Below are positions 22,914 to 29,992 of a stretch of DNA of 29,992 bases, piece by piece (position 1 is the stretch's first letter; every line of letters begins with the position of its first letter). The translations under genes and the position numbers were made by a program. The DNA comes from JAVBNN01 sp031551525 (lineage in GTDB: Bacteria; Bacillota; Negativicutes; Acidaminococcales; JAISLQ01): NCBI GenBank assembly GCA_031551525.1, contig JAVBNN010000055.1, positions 1 to 29,992 of the forward strand, in the 5' to 3' direction. The notes under the pieces are model-generated. The model did no database searches. It worked only from the letters and a program-made list of their open reading frames with translations, and was not told the origin of the DNA.

Positions 22914-23684
22914 GTGAAAAAGTTAATCGGAACCTTTTTAGTGACAGTGTTCATGTTCGGGTGGGGAAGCGCATGCAGCGCGGCGGAGTCAACGACTATA
23001 AACGATGTTACAGCAAAAGAGGTCATGGATGCGATTGTAAGAATAACGATAAGGGCCACTAATTGGCGGTTAAAACAGCAGAATGATTACGGTATGGTTT
23101 TTTCCATAAAGCGGGAGGCCGATGGGGCGCGGCAAATTCTTTTAAACGAATCTTGGGTGGAATGGGAGAGACATATACATGTTGTACAGGAAGGGAAAAA
23201 TGTTTTTACTTCTATAGATGAAACAATCACAACAACCAAAAAGAATGGGGCTACTGAAGTAAGTGCTTGGAATGGCGCTAAAGCGATTGCCGAGAGAAAA
23301 GAGTTTCTTAGAGGAATCAAGTCATATTTCGAAGGCGGCTATAGATTTGGCTTTGATCATACTCTTTTCAAAAAAGGGAAAACTATCAAAATAACTACTA
23401 TTTTTCCTGATTCGCCAATGGAAGCGGCCAGGATATTAAAAGATGATGTTGTTTTGGCTCTAAATGGAGTAGAACTGAAAAATATGACAGTCAATGATTT
23501 TGATGCTGTACTTTCTGATTGTAAACCTGTAACTTTTAATATCAAGCGCGAAGATAAAATCATGGATATTACTGTGACGCCAGTATTTTTGGAGTCGCCT
23601 TATAAACAGGAAAAACTAAAAACGGCCAACGAAAAACCAGCGGCAGTAGAACAAGAACCGGAAGCAAAAACAACGCAGGCATAA
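22914..23684 (+). CDS. Exported PDZ-domain protein
   Basis: 256 residues from a GTG start with AGGAGG at 22901-22906, seven bases upstream. The N-terminal Sec signal peptide (about 1-24) ends near CSAAES. A domain with no recognised family follows (about 27-140). A PDZ domain (about 143-222) has GFDHTLFKKGKTIKITTIFPDSPM, the DDVVLALNG loop, and TFNIKRE. The tail is a low-complexity Glu/Lys/Pro/Ala segment. There is no protease domain, so it should bind peptides or partners outside the membrane, perhaps as a chaperone-like or envelope adaptor. The codon use is more AT-rich than in the neighbours, so a different ancestry is possible but not shown. Confidence 0.78.
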   Translation: MKKLIGTFLVTVFMFGWGSACSAAESTTINDVTAKEVMDAIVRITIRATNWRLKQQNDYGMVFSIKREADGARQILLNESWVEWERHIHVVQEGKNVFTSIDETITTTKKNGATEVSAWNGAKAIAERKEFLRGIKSYFEGGYRFGFDHTLFKKGKTIKITTIFPDSPMEAARILKDDVVLALNGVELKNMTVNDFDAVLSDCKPVTFNIKREDKIMDITVTPVFLESPYKQEKLKTANEKPAAVEQEPEAKTTQA

Positions 23685-23723
23685 AACAACAGCCCTTTGC
23701 GCTTGGCGCAAAGGGCTGTTGTT
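23685..23723. terminator. Bidirectional terminator between convergent PDZ and nadE genes
   Basis: A perfect 18-bp stem (23685-23702 with 23706-23723) has a three-base loop and lies between the PDZ stop and the nadE stop. On the minus strand it is followed by the T-rich TGTTGTTTTAT; on the plus strand the T content is lower. It probably ends both transcripts, with the minus direction the better match. Confidence 0.75.
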
Positions 23724-25585
23724 CACTTTATCAGAGAATTTTTTATTTGCAAGTATTCGTCCGGCAGGCGAGGAGGCAGTTGTGACTCGCGCCAGTCAAA
23801 ACCGAAGGGGCGTTTGCTGATGGAGATGATGGGCGGGGCCTGTATGCGTTTGGCTACTGCAAAGCCCGTATAGGCTAGCCACCAACGCTCAAGGTCGGCC
23901 AGAAAATCGGTTGTCCTGGGGAAGAGCTTTTCCAGTAACTCTTTGGAGCAGCCGATGTTTTTGGCCAGCGACCCGTCAAGATACCACGAGGCTATTTCTG
24001 TGGGAGAGGTCGCGTCTTCCACGAAAGACTTAAAGAGGTAGTCGTGATAAGGATAAACCAGCGGATCGCCGCCAGTGCCAACGGTTTGTGTACTGGAAAG
24101 TTCCGCGCTGGGCATCAGGTCAAAAATTTCTTTCGGTATGACCTCTCTCTCCCAAATATATTCATTAAGGTGTCTGCCGAGGGCATAAACCTGGTATTTC
24201 CACAGGTCGCCCAAGACGGCCAGCGCTCCGGCTAGGTCGCCGTAAAAAGTGCCGTAGCCGATAGCTATCTCGCTTTTATTGGCATTGCAGGAGAAGGCGC
24301 CGCCAAAGGCTGCGGACGCCGCCGCGAGGAGGCGGCCAGAACGGTCACGCGCCTGAATGTTTTCGAGAGCGAAAGGCGACAGGCTTAGTGCTGAGCCATC
24401 TATTTTGATGGCGGTTATCTGTTTTTGCGTTAGGGCCACACTGTCTTTGATCGGCACCTGGGCATAGGGAGCCTGGAGATTGTAGGCCAGCGTGTCTGCG
24501 AGACCGATGGTCTTTGCCGAATTGTAACGGCTGGGCATGTTAAGGAGGAGGACGTTTTCTTTTCCCAGGAGATGAGCGTAAAAAGCAGCAGTCACAGCCG
24601 AATCTATGCCGCCGGAGAGACCAATGGTCAAGCGTGAGATATTGCAAGTCCTTAAAAAATATTTGGCCGCGTAAGAAAGCGCCGTATAGATACTCTCGTC
24701 TTCACTGGGGATTGGCATGGGCTTTTGGGTTGTTGTGCAAGTGCGGGTGTCCTGATGGATTTCGCACAACAGCAGTTCTTCCCGGAAATAGGCTGCTTCG
24801 ACGGCCAACAGACCGGTTTTTTGGTAAACACAACTGCCGCCATCATAAGCATAAATATTTTTGCCGTTATTTTGCACGCCCACATGGTTGACGTAAACGA
24901 GCGGCGCGGTATGCTCCTGTGCCAGTCGGGAAAAGACTCTGTGCCGGTCGGCGTCTTTGCCAAGTGAAAAAGGCGAGGAAGAAATGTTTATGAAAATATC
25001 ACTTCCGGCAAGACGGTCAGCTACTTTAAGCGGGTAAAAGTCCCCCCATCCGTCTTCGCAGATCATACAACCCAAAGACAGGGGCTGACCTTTGACGGAT
25101 AGCCTGACTGGCGTAATAAGGTCTTGCGGCTGTTTGCCCAGAGCTACGGCAAGGGAAGATGAACTGAAAAAATGCCTGCTGTCTTCAAACTGACGGTAGT
25201 TAGGAAGTGCGGTCTTGGTGCGAAAAGGATAGGGTGAGTTGCCTTGTACCAGTTTTCCCTCCTGGGCGATGAAACAGGCGTTGTATTTACGCACTGAACC
25301 GTCCATATTACATTTTTCCCAGTCTACGGCAACATTGCCAAATATTATGATAATATCTTTACTGGCAGCGGTTATCTTTTTCCCTGCATCCTCGCATTCG
25401 CGCAGAAAGTAATTTTGCAGCCACAGGTCGCCCAAGAGGTAACCGGGCAGGGAAAGTTCCGGAAATACGATTATATCAGCAGCGGCCTGCCGCGCTTTTT
25501 CTATATATCCAAGCATAGTCGCCGCATTGGACGCGGGGCGTCCCGGCAGGACATCCATCTGAGCCAAAGCTATTGATATCGACAA
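23723..25585 (-). CDS. nadE: Glutamine-hydrolysing NAD+ synthetase
   Basis: 620 residues with two domains. Residues 1-280 are a nitrilase-type glutaminase with catalytic Glu43 (FPELSLPGY), Lys124 (KTALPNY) and Cys176 (ICEDGWG). From about 300 there is the NAD synthetase domain with the ATP-binding loop SGGIDS at 324-329. It converts deamido-NAD to NAD using glutamine and ATP, the last step of NAD synthesis. Ammonia from the first domain is channelled to the second. The start is TTG at 25585, with AGGAGG nine bases upstream on the minus strand and family-like SISIALAQMDV following. A TATAAT-like -10 is readable on the minus strand at 25619-25624, divergent from the ybaK promoter. It is complete. 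Confidence 0.96.
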   Translation of the reverse strand: MSISIALAQMDVLPGRPASNAATMLGYIEKARQAAADIIVFPELSLPGYLLGDLWLQNYFLRECEDAGKKITAASKDIIIIFGNVAVDWEKCNMDGSVRKYNACFIAQEGKLVQGNSPYPFRTKTALPNYRQFEDSRHFFSSSSLAVALGKQPQDLITPVRLSVKGQPLSLGCMICEDGWGDFYPLKVADRLAGSDIFINISSSPFSLGKDADRHRVFSRLAQEHTAPLVYVNHVGVQNNGKNIYAYDGGSCVYQKTGLLAVEAAYFREELLLCEIHQDTRTCTTTQKPMPIPSEDESIYTALSYAAKYFLRTCNISRLTIGLSGGIDSAVTAAFYAHLLGKENVLLLNMPSRYNSAKTIGLADTLAYNLQAPYAQVPIKDSVALTQKQITAIKIDGSALSLSPFALENIQARDRSGRLLAAASAAFGGAFSCNANKSEIAIGYGTFYGDLAGALAVLGDLWKYQVYALGRHLNEYIWEREVIPKEIFDLMPSAELSSTQTVGTGGDPLVYPYHDYLFKSFVEDATSPTEIASWYLDGSLAKNIGCSKELLEKLFPRTTDFLADLERWWLAYTGFAVAKRIQAPPIISISKRPFGFDWRESQLPPRLPDEYLQIKNSLIK

Positions 25586-25655
25586 AACTTGCTACCTCCT
25601 ACATTCACTTTGATAAATATTATACTATGGGTGGGAACATTTTGCCGCAAAAAAA

Positions 25656-25685
25656 TTGACCTTGCCGTTAGTTTTTTGTTAATAT
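25656..25685 (+). promoter_or_regulatory. Putative promoter of the ybaK-thrC run
   Basis: TTGACC at 25656-25661 and TAATAT at 25680-25685 are separated by 18 bases, about 35 bases before the ATG at 25721. This 135-base region also carries the divergent nadE promoter. Confidence 0.5.
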
Positions 25686-25720
25686 GGATATTGTGGACAG
25701 ATTATCGCCGGAGGAAAAAT

Positions 25721-26215
25721 ATGGCTAAAAAGACTAATGCCATGCGGTTGCTGGACAACAATAAAATAACCTACCGGGTACTTAATTATAAGGTGGATGA
25801 AGAACATCTCGATGCTGTGCATGTGGCTGAAGGCGTCGGCTTGCCGCCGGGCCAGGTTTTCAAAACACTGGTCGCGCGGGGCGACAAAACAGGTGTGGTC
25901 GTGGCTTGTCTGCCGGGCGATGGGGAACTCGATCTGAAACTATTGGCCAAAGCCAGCGGCAATAAGCGGGTGGAAATGGTCGCTTTGAAAGAAGTGCTGC
26001 CGCTCACCGGTTATATACGCGGCGGAGTGTCACCGCTCGGAACTAAAAAACCGTATCCGGTATTTTTGGCGCAAGAAGCTAAGCTGTGGGAAAACATAGT
26101 AGTGAGCGCCGGGCTGCGCGGTCATCAGATAATGCTGCCCCCGGACGATCTTTTGAGAGCCGCACCTGCGGCACAACTAGCGGATATATGCCGTACAGAC
26201 GGAGATGAGGTATAG
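25721..26215 (+). CDS. ybaK: Cys-tRNA(Pro)/Cys-tRNA(Cys) deacylase (YbaK/EbsC family)
   Basis: 164 residues. YbaK-type proteins hydrolyse cysteine mischarged on tRNA(Pro). The family motifs are present: the conserved lysine in QVFKTLVA near 45, the AKASGNKRV and RGGVSPLGTKK (about 105-115) loops, and GLRGHQIML near the end. The frame is open upstream to 25589, but the ATG at 25721 has GGAGG immediately upstream and matches the usual MAKKTNAMRLLD start. It is the first gene of a tight run; threonine synthase begins three bases after its stop. No catalytic residue is missing. Confidence 0.93.
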   Translation: MAKKTNAMRLLDNNKITYRVLNYKVDEEHLDAVHVAEGVGLPPGQVFKTLVARGDKTGVVVACLPGDGELDLKLLAKASGNKRVEMVALKEVLPLTGYIRGGVSPLGTKKPYPVFLAQEAKLWENIVVSAGLRGHQIMLPPDDLLRAAPAAQLADICRTDGDEV

Positions 26216-26218
26216 AAT

Positions 26219-27718
26219 ATGGAAATGAGTGATGAAATGCTGTATAAAAGTACGCGGGGCGGTGAAAAGGTAAAATCTGCCCGGGCGATCGTGGAAGGCT
26301 TGGCTGGAAACGGAGGATTATTCGTGCCGGAGAGTTTTCCGGCGACGGATATTGAAGAACTGGCCCCCCTCGACTATATCGGGCAGGTAGAAAATATTCT
26401 GTCCAAATATCTTACCGACTACACTAACGATGAAATAAAAAACTGTGTGACCTCTGCCTATGGCACAGCAGTTTTCCCAGAAGGACCAGCGGTGCTCCGC
26501 GATGTTTGCCCGGGCATTTCAACGCTGGAACTTTGGCATGGCCCGACCAGCGCCTTTAAAGATATGGCACTGCAACTGCTGCCGCATCTTTTGACCACGG
26601 CGATGAAAAAGACCGGACAGGACAAAGAAATAGTCATACTGGTCGCGACTTCCGGCGATACGGGAAAGGCGGCCCTCGAAGGTTTTGCCGATGTAGAGGG
26701 CACACGCATAGTCGTCTTTTATCCCAGTGAAGGTGTCAGCGCGATACAAAAACTACAAATGACCACGCAGACCGGGGATAATGTGGAAGTGATCGCCGTA
26801 GACGGCAACTTTGACGACGCCCAGGCCGGCGTGAAAAAAATATTTAGCGATGGCCCGCTGGCGGAAAAACTTGCGGCAAAAGGTTTTGCACTGTCTTCCG
26901 CCAATTCTATAAACTGGGGCCGGCTGGTGCCACAAATAGCATATTATTTTCATGCCTATACTGAAGCGGTGGCGCGCGGTCATATAAAAATGGGCGGTAA
27001 AATAAATTTCGCCGTACCGACCGGAAATTTTGGTAATATACTGGCCGGTTATTATGCCAAACGCATGGGGTTGCCGGTAGGTAAATTTATCTGTGCGTCC
27101 AATGCCAATAATGTGCTGGCCGATTTTATAAATACCGGACGCTATGAGCGTAAGAGGGCATTTCACAAGACTTTGTCGCCCTCTATGGATATACTGGTTT
27201 CCAGCAACCTGGAGCGGCTGTTATACCATCTAACAGACGGCGACACAGCGCAAGTGGCGGCCTGGATGGGAGAACTTTCATCCGACGGCTGCTACGATAT
27301 TGGCGACAAATATCTCCAACGCCTGCAGGAAGCATTTCACGGTTGCTGGGTAGACGACCGGCTGACGCAAAAGACTATTGCTAAAGTATTTAACGAACAC
27401 GGCTATCTGCTGGATACCCATACCGCCGTGGCCTGGCTGGCCGTGGAAAAATATCAGGAGACAAGCGGTGACCGCGCCCATACTATTGTCTTGTCTACCG
27501 CCAGCCCGTTCAAATTTACCGATGCGGTGCTTGGGGCTATAAAACCGGAAAGCCAGACCAGTGACGTTTTTGATGTCCTGTCTGAACTGTCCGGGCTATC
27601 AGGCATTGAAGTCCCACCGGCCATGCAAAGACTGGCGACTTTGCCGGTATTGCACAAGCAACTGGTGGCGGCAGCCGAAATGAAAGATGCTTTGCTCAAT
27701 GTATTGGGCGGGCCGTAA
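26219..27718 (+). CDS. thrC: Threonine synthase
   Basis: 499 residues, a PLP enzyme that converts O-phosphohomoserine to threonine. The N-terminal MLYKSTRGG segment is characteristic of the long form (E. coli-like, about 430-500 residues). The PLP lysine is Lys114 in GPTSAFKD. The phosphate-binding SGDTGKAA, SINWGRLVPQ and VPTGNFGN stretches are all visible. Three in-frame ATGs lie in the first 19 bases. The first, at 26219, sits eight bases after GAGG at 26207-26210 and is used here. Coupling to ybaK is likely because the gap is only three bases. Confidence 0.96.
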   Translation: MEMSDEMLYKSTRGGEKVKSARAIVEGLAGNGGLFVPESFPATDIEELAPLDYIGQVENILSKYLTDYTNDEIKNCVTSAYGTAVFPEGPAVLRDVCPGISTLELWHGPTSAFKDMALQLLPHLLTTAMKKTGQDKEIVILVATSGDTGKAALEGFADVEGTRIVVFYPSEGVSAIQKLQMTTQTGDNVEVIAVDGNFDDAQAGVKKIFSDGPLAEKLAAKGFALSSANSINWGRLVPQIAYYFHAYTEAVARGHIKMGGKINFAVPTGNFGNILAGYYAKRMGLPVGKFICASNANNVLADFINTGRYERKRAFHKTLSPSMDILVSSNLERLLYHLTDGDTAQVAAWMGELSSDGCYDIGDKYLQRLQEAFHGCWVDDRLTQKTIAKVFNEHGYLLDTHTAVAWLAVEKYQETSGDRAHTIVLSTASPFKFTDAVLGAIKPESQTSDVFDVLSELSGLSGIEVPPAMQRLATLPVLHKQLVAAAEMKDALLNVLGGP

Positions 27719-27742
27719 GGCCAGCACTTAACGGAGGATATT

Positions 27743-29485
27743 TTGAAAACGCTACTCGTTGCCTTCAATAGCAAATACATACACTCGGCCCTGGGCATCT
27801 GCTCAGTGGCCGCTTTTTGCCGTTGGCGGGGGCATGAAGCCGAGGTAATGGAATTTACTTTACAGACGCCGCTACTATCCGCTCTGGCACAAATTTTCCA
27901 GCAACAACCGAAAGTTTTGGGTATTGCCGTACATATTTGGAACCGGCAGCTATCGTTTGAACTGGCGGACATGGCAAAAAAAGTATTGCCGTATACGCTG
28001 ATCGTGCTGGGCGGACCGGAGGTTTCTTATGATGCAGAGGCTGTTTTAATGAACAACCCGGCAGTGGATTTTGTGGTACAGGGCGAGGGTGAAGAGGTCT
28101 TTGCCGCTTTGGCGACCGATATCGCGCAGGGTGGGAGTGGCCGGGGCGTGCCGGGCGTGGCCTTGCGTTCGGGCAAAGGAGTAGATCTGCAAGGCGGGGC
28201 GCAGACCGTAAATGACCTATCAGTTTTGCCCTTTGCCTATAACAATATTTTGCCGGATGATAAAATAGTATACTACGAAAGTTCACGTGGCTGCCCGTTT
28301 ACCTGCGCTTACTGCCTGTCCGGGATAAGCCGTTCTGTACGTTATAAGCCACTAACGCAGGTATGCGGCGAACTGGGCAAACTAACAGCCGCCGGCGTAA
28401 AACAGGTAAAATTTGTCGACCGCACCTATAACCTCGATAAACACCACTACCTGCCGCTCATGCGCTGGTTGGCCGGGCAGGACACCGCGGCCAATTTTCA
28501 TTTTGAAATAAAGGCAGATACTCTTAATGAAGAGGAACTGGATTTTCTTGCTACAGTGCCGCCCGGACGTTTCCAGTTCGAGATCGGTGTGCAAAGCCTC
28601 CATGAAAAGACCCTTGAGGCCAGCGGGCGCAGCCAGGATTGGGGAAAACTGGCGCATAATGTAAAAAAACTGCGTGAAGCGGTAAACATACACATACACC
28701 TTGATCTGATCGCCGGTTTGCCATATGAAGGGCTCGAGGGGTTTGGCGCATCTTTTAACGCAGTCTATGCCCTCCAGCCGCACATGTTACAGCTAGGCTT
28801 TCTAAAACTACTCAAAGGCTCCCTCTTGGAGCGGCAAACTGCTGAATATGGTTATATATTTATGACAAAGCCGCCCTACGAGATACTGGGCAATAAATTT
28901 ATCAGTTATGAAGAACTGCGCCGGTTAAAAATAATGGAAGAAGTTTTCGAACTGACCTATAATACCGGACGTTTTTTCTACACCTTGGAATTTTTACTGA
29001 CAGAATTATATCAGGATCAGCCTTTTAATTTCTACATGACGCTGGCGGAGTGGTGGGGAAAAGCGGACCTGGCCTTTGCCAGCCATAATGCCAGGACGGT
29101 AGTGGACAACCTGGCTGTTTTTATTAAGGAAAAGTGGCCGGAGCGTGCCGGACAGGCATTAGACTGCCTAAAACTGGATATAATACTCTTTCAGGACAAA
29201 AACCTTCGCCCGGCCTATCTCGATTGGCAGGATAAAAAAACAGGAAGCTTGGCCTCGCTGTTCTGGCGGCAACAAACAGTGGTGGAAAAATACCTGCCGG
29301 GCTATGTATTTGACAGTTGGCGGCAAACTAACAGTAAGTACCAGATCGAATGCTTCCAACACTATTTTCCTGGCCCAGGGGCGCACGAACAGCCCTTGTT
29401 CGTGCTTTTCGAAAAAGAAAATAAACAGCGGTTGTGGCAAATTATAGATAAGCAGGATATAGCAGGCTTAAAAATTTTTTCGTGA
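27743..29485 (+). CDS. B12-binding-domain radical SAM protein (DUF4080-type)
   Basis: 580 residues. The N-terminus (about 1-130) resembles a cobalamin-binding Rossmann domain (LLVAFNSKYIHSALG, VLGGPEVSYD, VVQGEGEEVF). The radical SAM core carries Cys184, Cys188 and Cys191 in GCPFTCAYC, which hold the 4Fe-4S cluster. The C-terminal 250 residues fit the DUF4080 extension. The B12 DxHxxG motif is absent, so base-off cobalamin is not assured. Such proteins often modify tRNA, lipids or peptides; the substrate is unknown. The start is TTG at 27743, with GGAGG at 27733-27737. It follows thrC by 24 bases and is probably cotranscribed. Confidence 0.9.
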   Translation: MKTLLVAFNSKYIHSALGICSVAAFCRWRGHEAEVMEFTLQTPLLSALAQIFQQQPKVLGIAVHIWNRQLSFELADMAKKVLPYTLIVLGGPEVSYDAEAVLMNNPAVDFVVQGEGEEVFAALATDIAQGGSGRGVPGVALRSGKGVDLQGGAQTVNDLSVLPFAYNNILPDDKIVYYESSRGCPFTCAYCLSGISRSVRYKPLTQVCGELGKLTAAGVKQVKFVDRTYNLDKHHYLPLMRWLAGQDTAANFHFEIKADTLNEEELDFLATVPPGRFQFEIGVQSLHEKTLEASGRSQDWGKLAHNVKKLREAVNIHIHLDLIAGLPYEGLEGFGASFNAVYALQPHMLQLGFLKLLKGSLLERQTAEYGYIFMTKPPYEILGNKFISYEELRRLKIMEEVFELTYNTGRFFYTLEFLLTELYQDQPFNFYMTLAEWWGKADLAFASHNARTVVDNLAVFIKEKWPERAGQALDCLKLDIILFQDKNLRPAYLDWQDKKTGSLASLFWRQQTVVEKYLPGYVFDSWRQTNSKYQIECFQHYFPGPGAHEQPLFVLFEKENKQRLWQIIDKQDIAGLKIFS

Positions 29486-29490
29486 CACTA

Positions 29491-29519
29491 TTTACAAAAA
29501 TAAAAACATTTGCTATGAT
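29491..29519 (+). promoter_or_regulatory. Sigma-70-type promoter of the small downstream ORF
   Basis: TTTACA at 29491-29496 and TATGAT at 29514-29519 with exactly 17 bases between them. It begins six bases after the radical SAM stop. It argues that the earlier in-frame starts (29482, 29515) are not used. Confidence 0.6.
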
Positions 29520-29559
29520 GATGAACAATGACGCAAGGAAAGGAGAATACACAAAAAGA

Positions 29560-29718
29560 ATGAAAAAAGTTGAGTTGCTGTCCCGCATCCAAGAATTGAG
29601 CTCTCTTTTGTCCTGCCAAACAGCGCAAAAGTATATTTCCACCGAAAGCGTGAGCGAACTGGAAAAAGCTCTCGATGCCATGACAGAAGAATATGTGAAC
29701 ACCTACTGCGCTGCCTGA
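29560..29718 (+). CDS. Small protein of unknown function (52 residues)
   Basis: 52 residues from the ATG at 29560, highly helical: KKVELLSRIQELSSLL and VSELEKALDAMTEEYV form two amphipathic helices that could dimerise. The frame extends to GTG 29482, overlapping the previous stop. The promoter at 29491 with its predicted start site near 29526, and AAAGGAGA at 29539-29546, favour the later ATG, although the 13-base spacing is long. No family is recognised. A 7-bp hairpin overlaps its stop codon (29710-29731). It sits between a metabolic operon and the rRNA promoter region. Confidence 0.6.
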   Translation: MKKVELLSRIQELSSLLSCQTAQKYISTESVSELEKALDAMTEEYVNTYCAA

Positions 29719-29803
29719 TTTACCGGGCAGCCATATGGCGCTTAACAGTAAAAACTATCTGACTGTAAAAATGAAAATTTTTCCAAAAGCCCTAAAAATA
29801 TAG

Positions 29804-29838
29804 TTGACACCACTTTTGAAGATGTGGTAATCTATATA
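29804..29838 (+). promoter_or_regulatory. Strong promoter, probably of an rRNA operon
   Basis: A consensus TTGACA at 29804-29809 is followed 18 bases later by TAATCT (29828-29833) merging into TATATA (29833-29838). Upstream 29770-29803 is A/T-tract rich, like an UP element. No gene is seen from 29719 to the promoter. Confidence 0.55.
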
Positions 29839-29839
29839 A

Positions 29840-29992
29840 GCCTCGACCAAACGGTCAAAGCAAAAAAGTTCCTTGAAAACTGGATAATGGCAGGAAAAAG
29901 AGTCGAATGAGCTACGTGCTTAAAAGCAGAAATGCCAGACGAGTAAGTAGAACAGGAAAGCCAACGCCTAAAAGGTTGGCAAAGTCAGTGGT
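29840..29992 (+). other. Leader of a putative 16S rRNA transcript (partial)
   Basis: Non-coding, with no open frame of length. It contains GTTCCTTGAAAACTGGATA at 29868-29886, which resembles the boxA-like antitermination element found before 16S genes in Firmicutes (TTCTTTGAAAACT). It also has short hairpins: GACC/GGTC at 29845-29856, a long-range TGGCA/TGCCA pair, and GCCAAC/GTTGGC at 29960-29980. The 16S start motif is not reached, so the identity is an inference. It is not tRNA, tmRNA or RNase P by sequence. Confidence 0.5.

Noticed and set aside
24652..24963. Overlapping ORFs inside nadE and other genes (for example 5995-6702 and 4655-5581 on -)
   Set aside because: They are open frames opposite or inside strong genes, have no ribosome binding sites or family features, and are shadows of the real coding frames.
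25589..25720. Upstream extension of the YbaK gene with a hydrophobic segment
   Set aside because: It covers the divergent promoter region, and the known family start is MAKKTNA at 25721.
29840..29992. tmRNA, RNase P RNA or tRNA at the window end
   Set aside because: None of the conserved end sequences of these RNAs is visible, and the boxA-like element fits an rRNA leader better.

Overview
The window looks like chromosomal DNA from an anaerobic, low-to-mid GC member of the Firmicutes lineage, most plausibly a Negativicutes. The inference rests on strong AGGAGG-type ribosome binding sites, frequent GTG and TTG starts, a feoA-feoA-feoB-Cys-rich cluster, Fe-S flavoprotein and ferredoxin genes, an iron-dependent alcohol dehydrogenase, and GGDEF and HD-GYP signalling proteins. 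No marker gene is complete enough to fix the genus. I see no insertion sequence, prophage, CRISPR array or tRNA gene.

Layout. (1) 26-10914, all on +: one tightly packed catabolic and uptake operon. It holds a DHDPS/KDG-aldolase-family lyase, an Fe-type alcohol dehydrogenase, a sialidase-fold protein without a signal peptide, an SDR oxidoreductase, a lipoprotein solute-binding protein, and a Dpp/Opp-type ABC importer (two permeases, two ATPases). A Gfo/Idh/MocA oxidoreductase gene sits between the two permease genes. It ends at an intrinsic terminator. The substrate is unknown; a carboxylated sugar, possibly related to sialic or sugar acids, fits best. (2) 11156-17959: a three-PAS GGDEF diguanylate cyclase, an Isf-like flavoprotein, a ferredoxin-like protein divergent from a Crp/Fnr regulator, and a Cache-HAMP-GAF-HD-GYP phosphodiesterase. 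Synthesis and breakdown of cyclic di-GMP are therefore encoded about 2 kb apart. (3) 17960-20916: a ferrous-iron uptake operon (two FeoA, FeoB, and a 56-residue Cys-rich membrane protein) behind a leader with a dyad and two hairpins. (4) 20938-23723: a 504-residue protein of unknown function, a zinc-ribbon membrane protein and an exported PDZ protein, closed by a long hairpin shared with the convergent nadE. (5) 23723-29485: glutamine-dependent NAD synthetase (-), then a + strand run of a YbaK/EbsC deacylase, threonine synthase and a B12-binding radical SAM protein. (6) 29491-29992: a very small ORF with its own promoter, then what looks like the promoter and leader of an rRNA operon whose 16S gene lies beyond the window.

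The most interesting parts are the unassigned catabolic operon of region 1 and the feo leader. Next come the paired dyads between the ferredoxin and Crp/Fnr genes, the exact 129-residue triplicated PAS module, and the 504-residue orphan with an HTH-like C-terminus.
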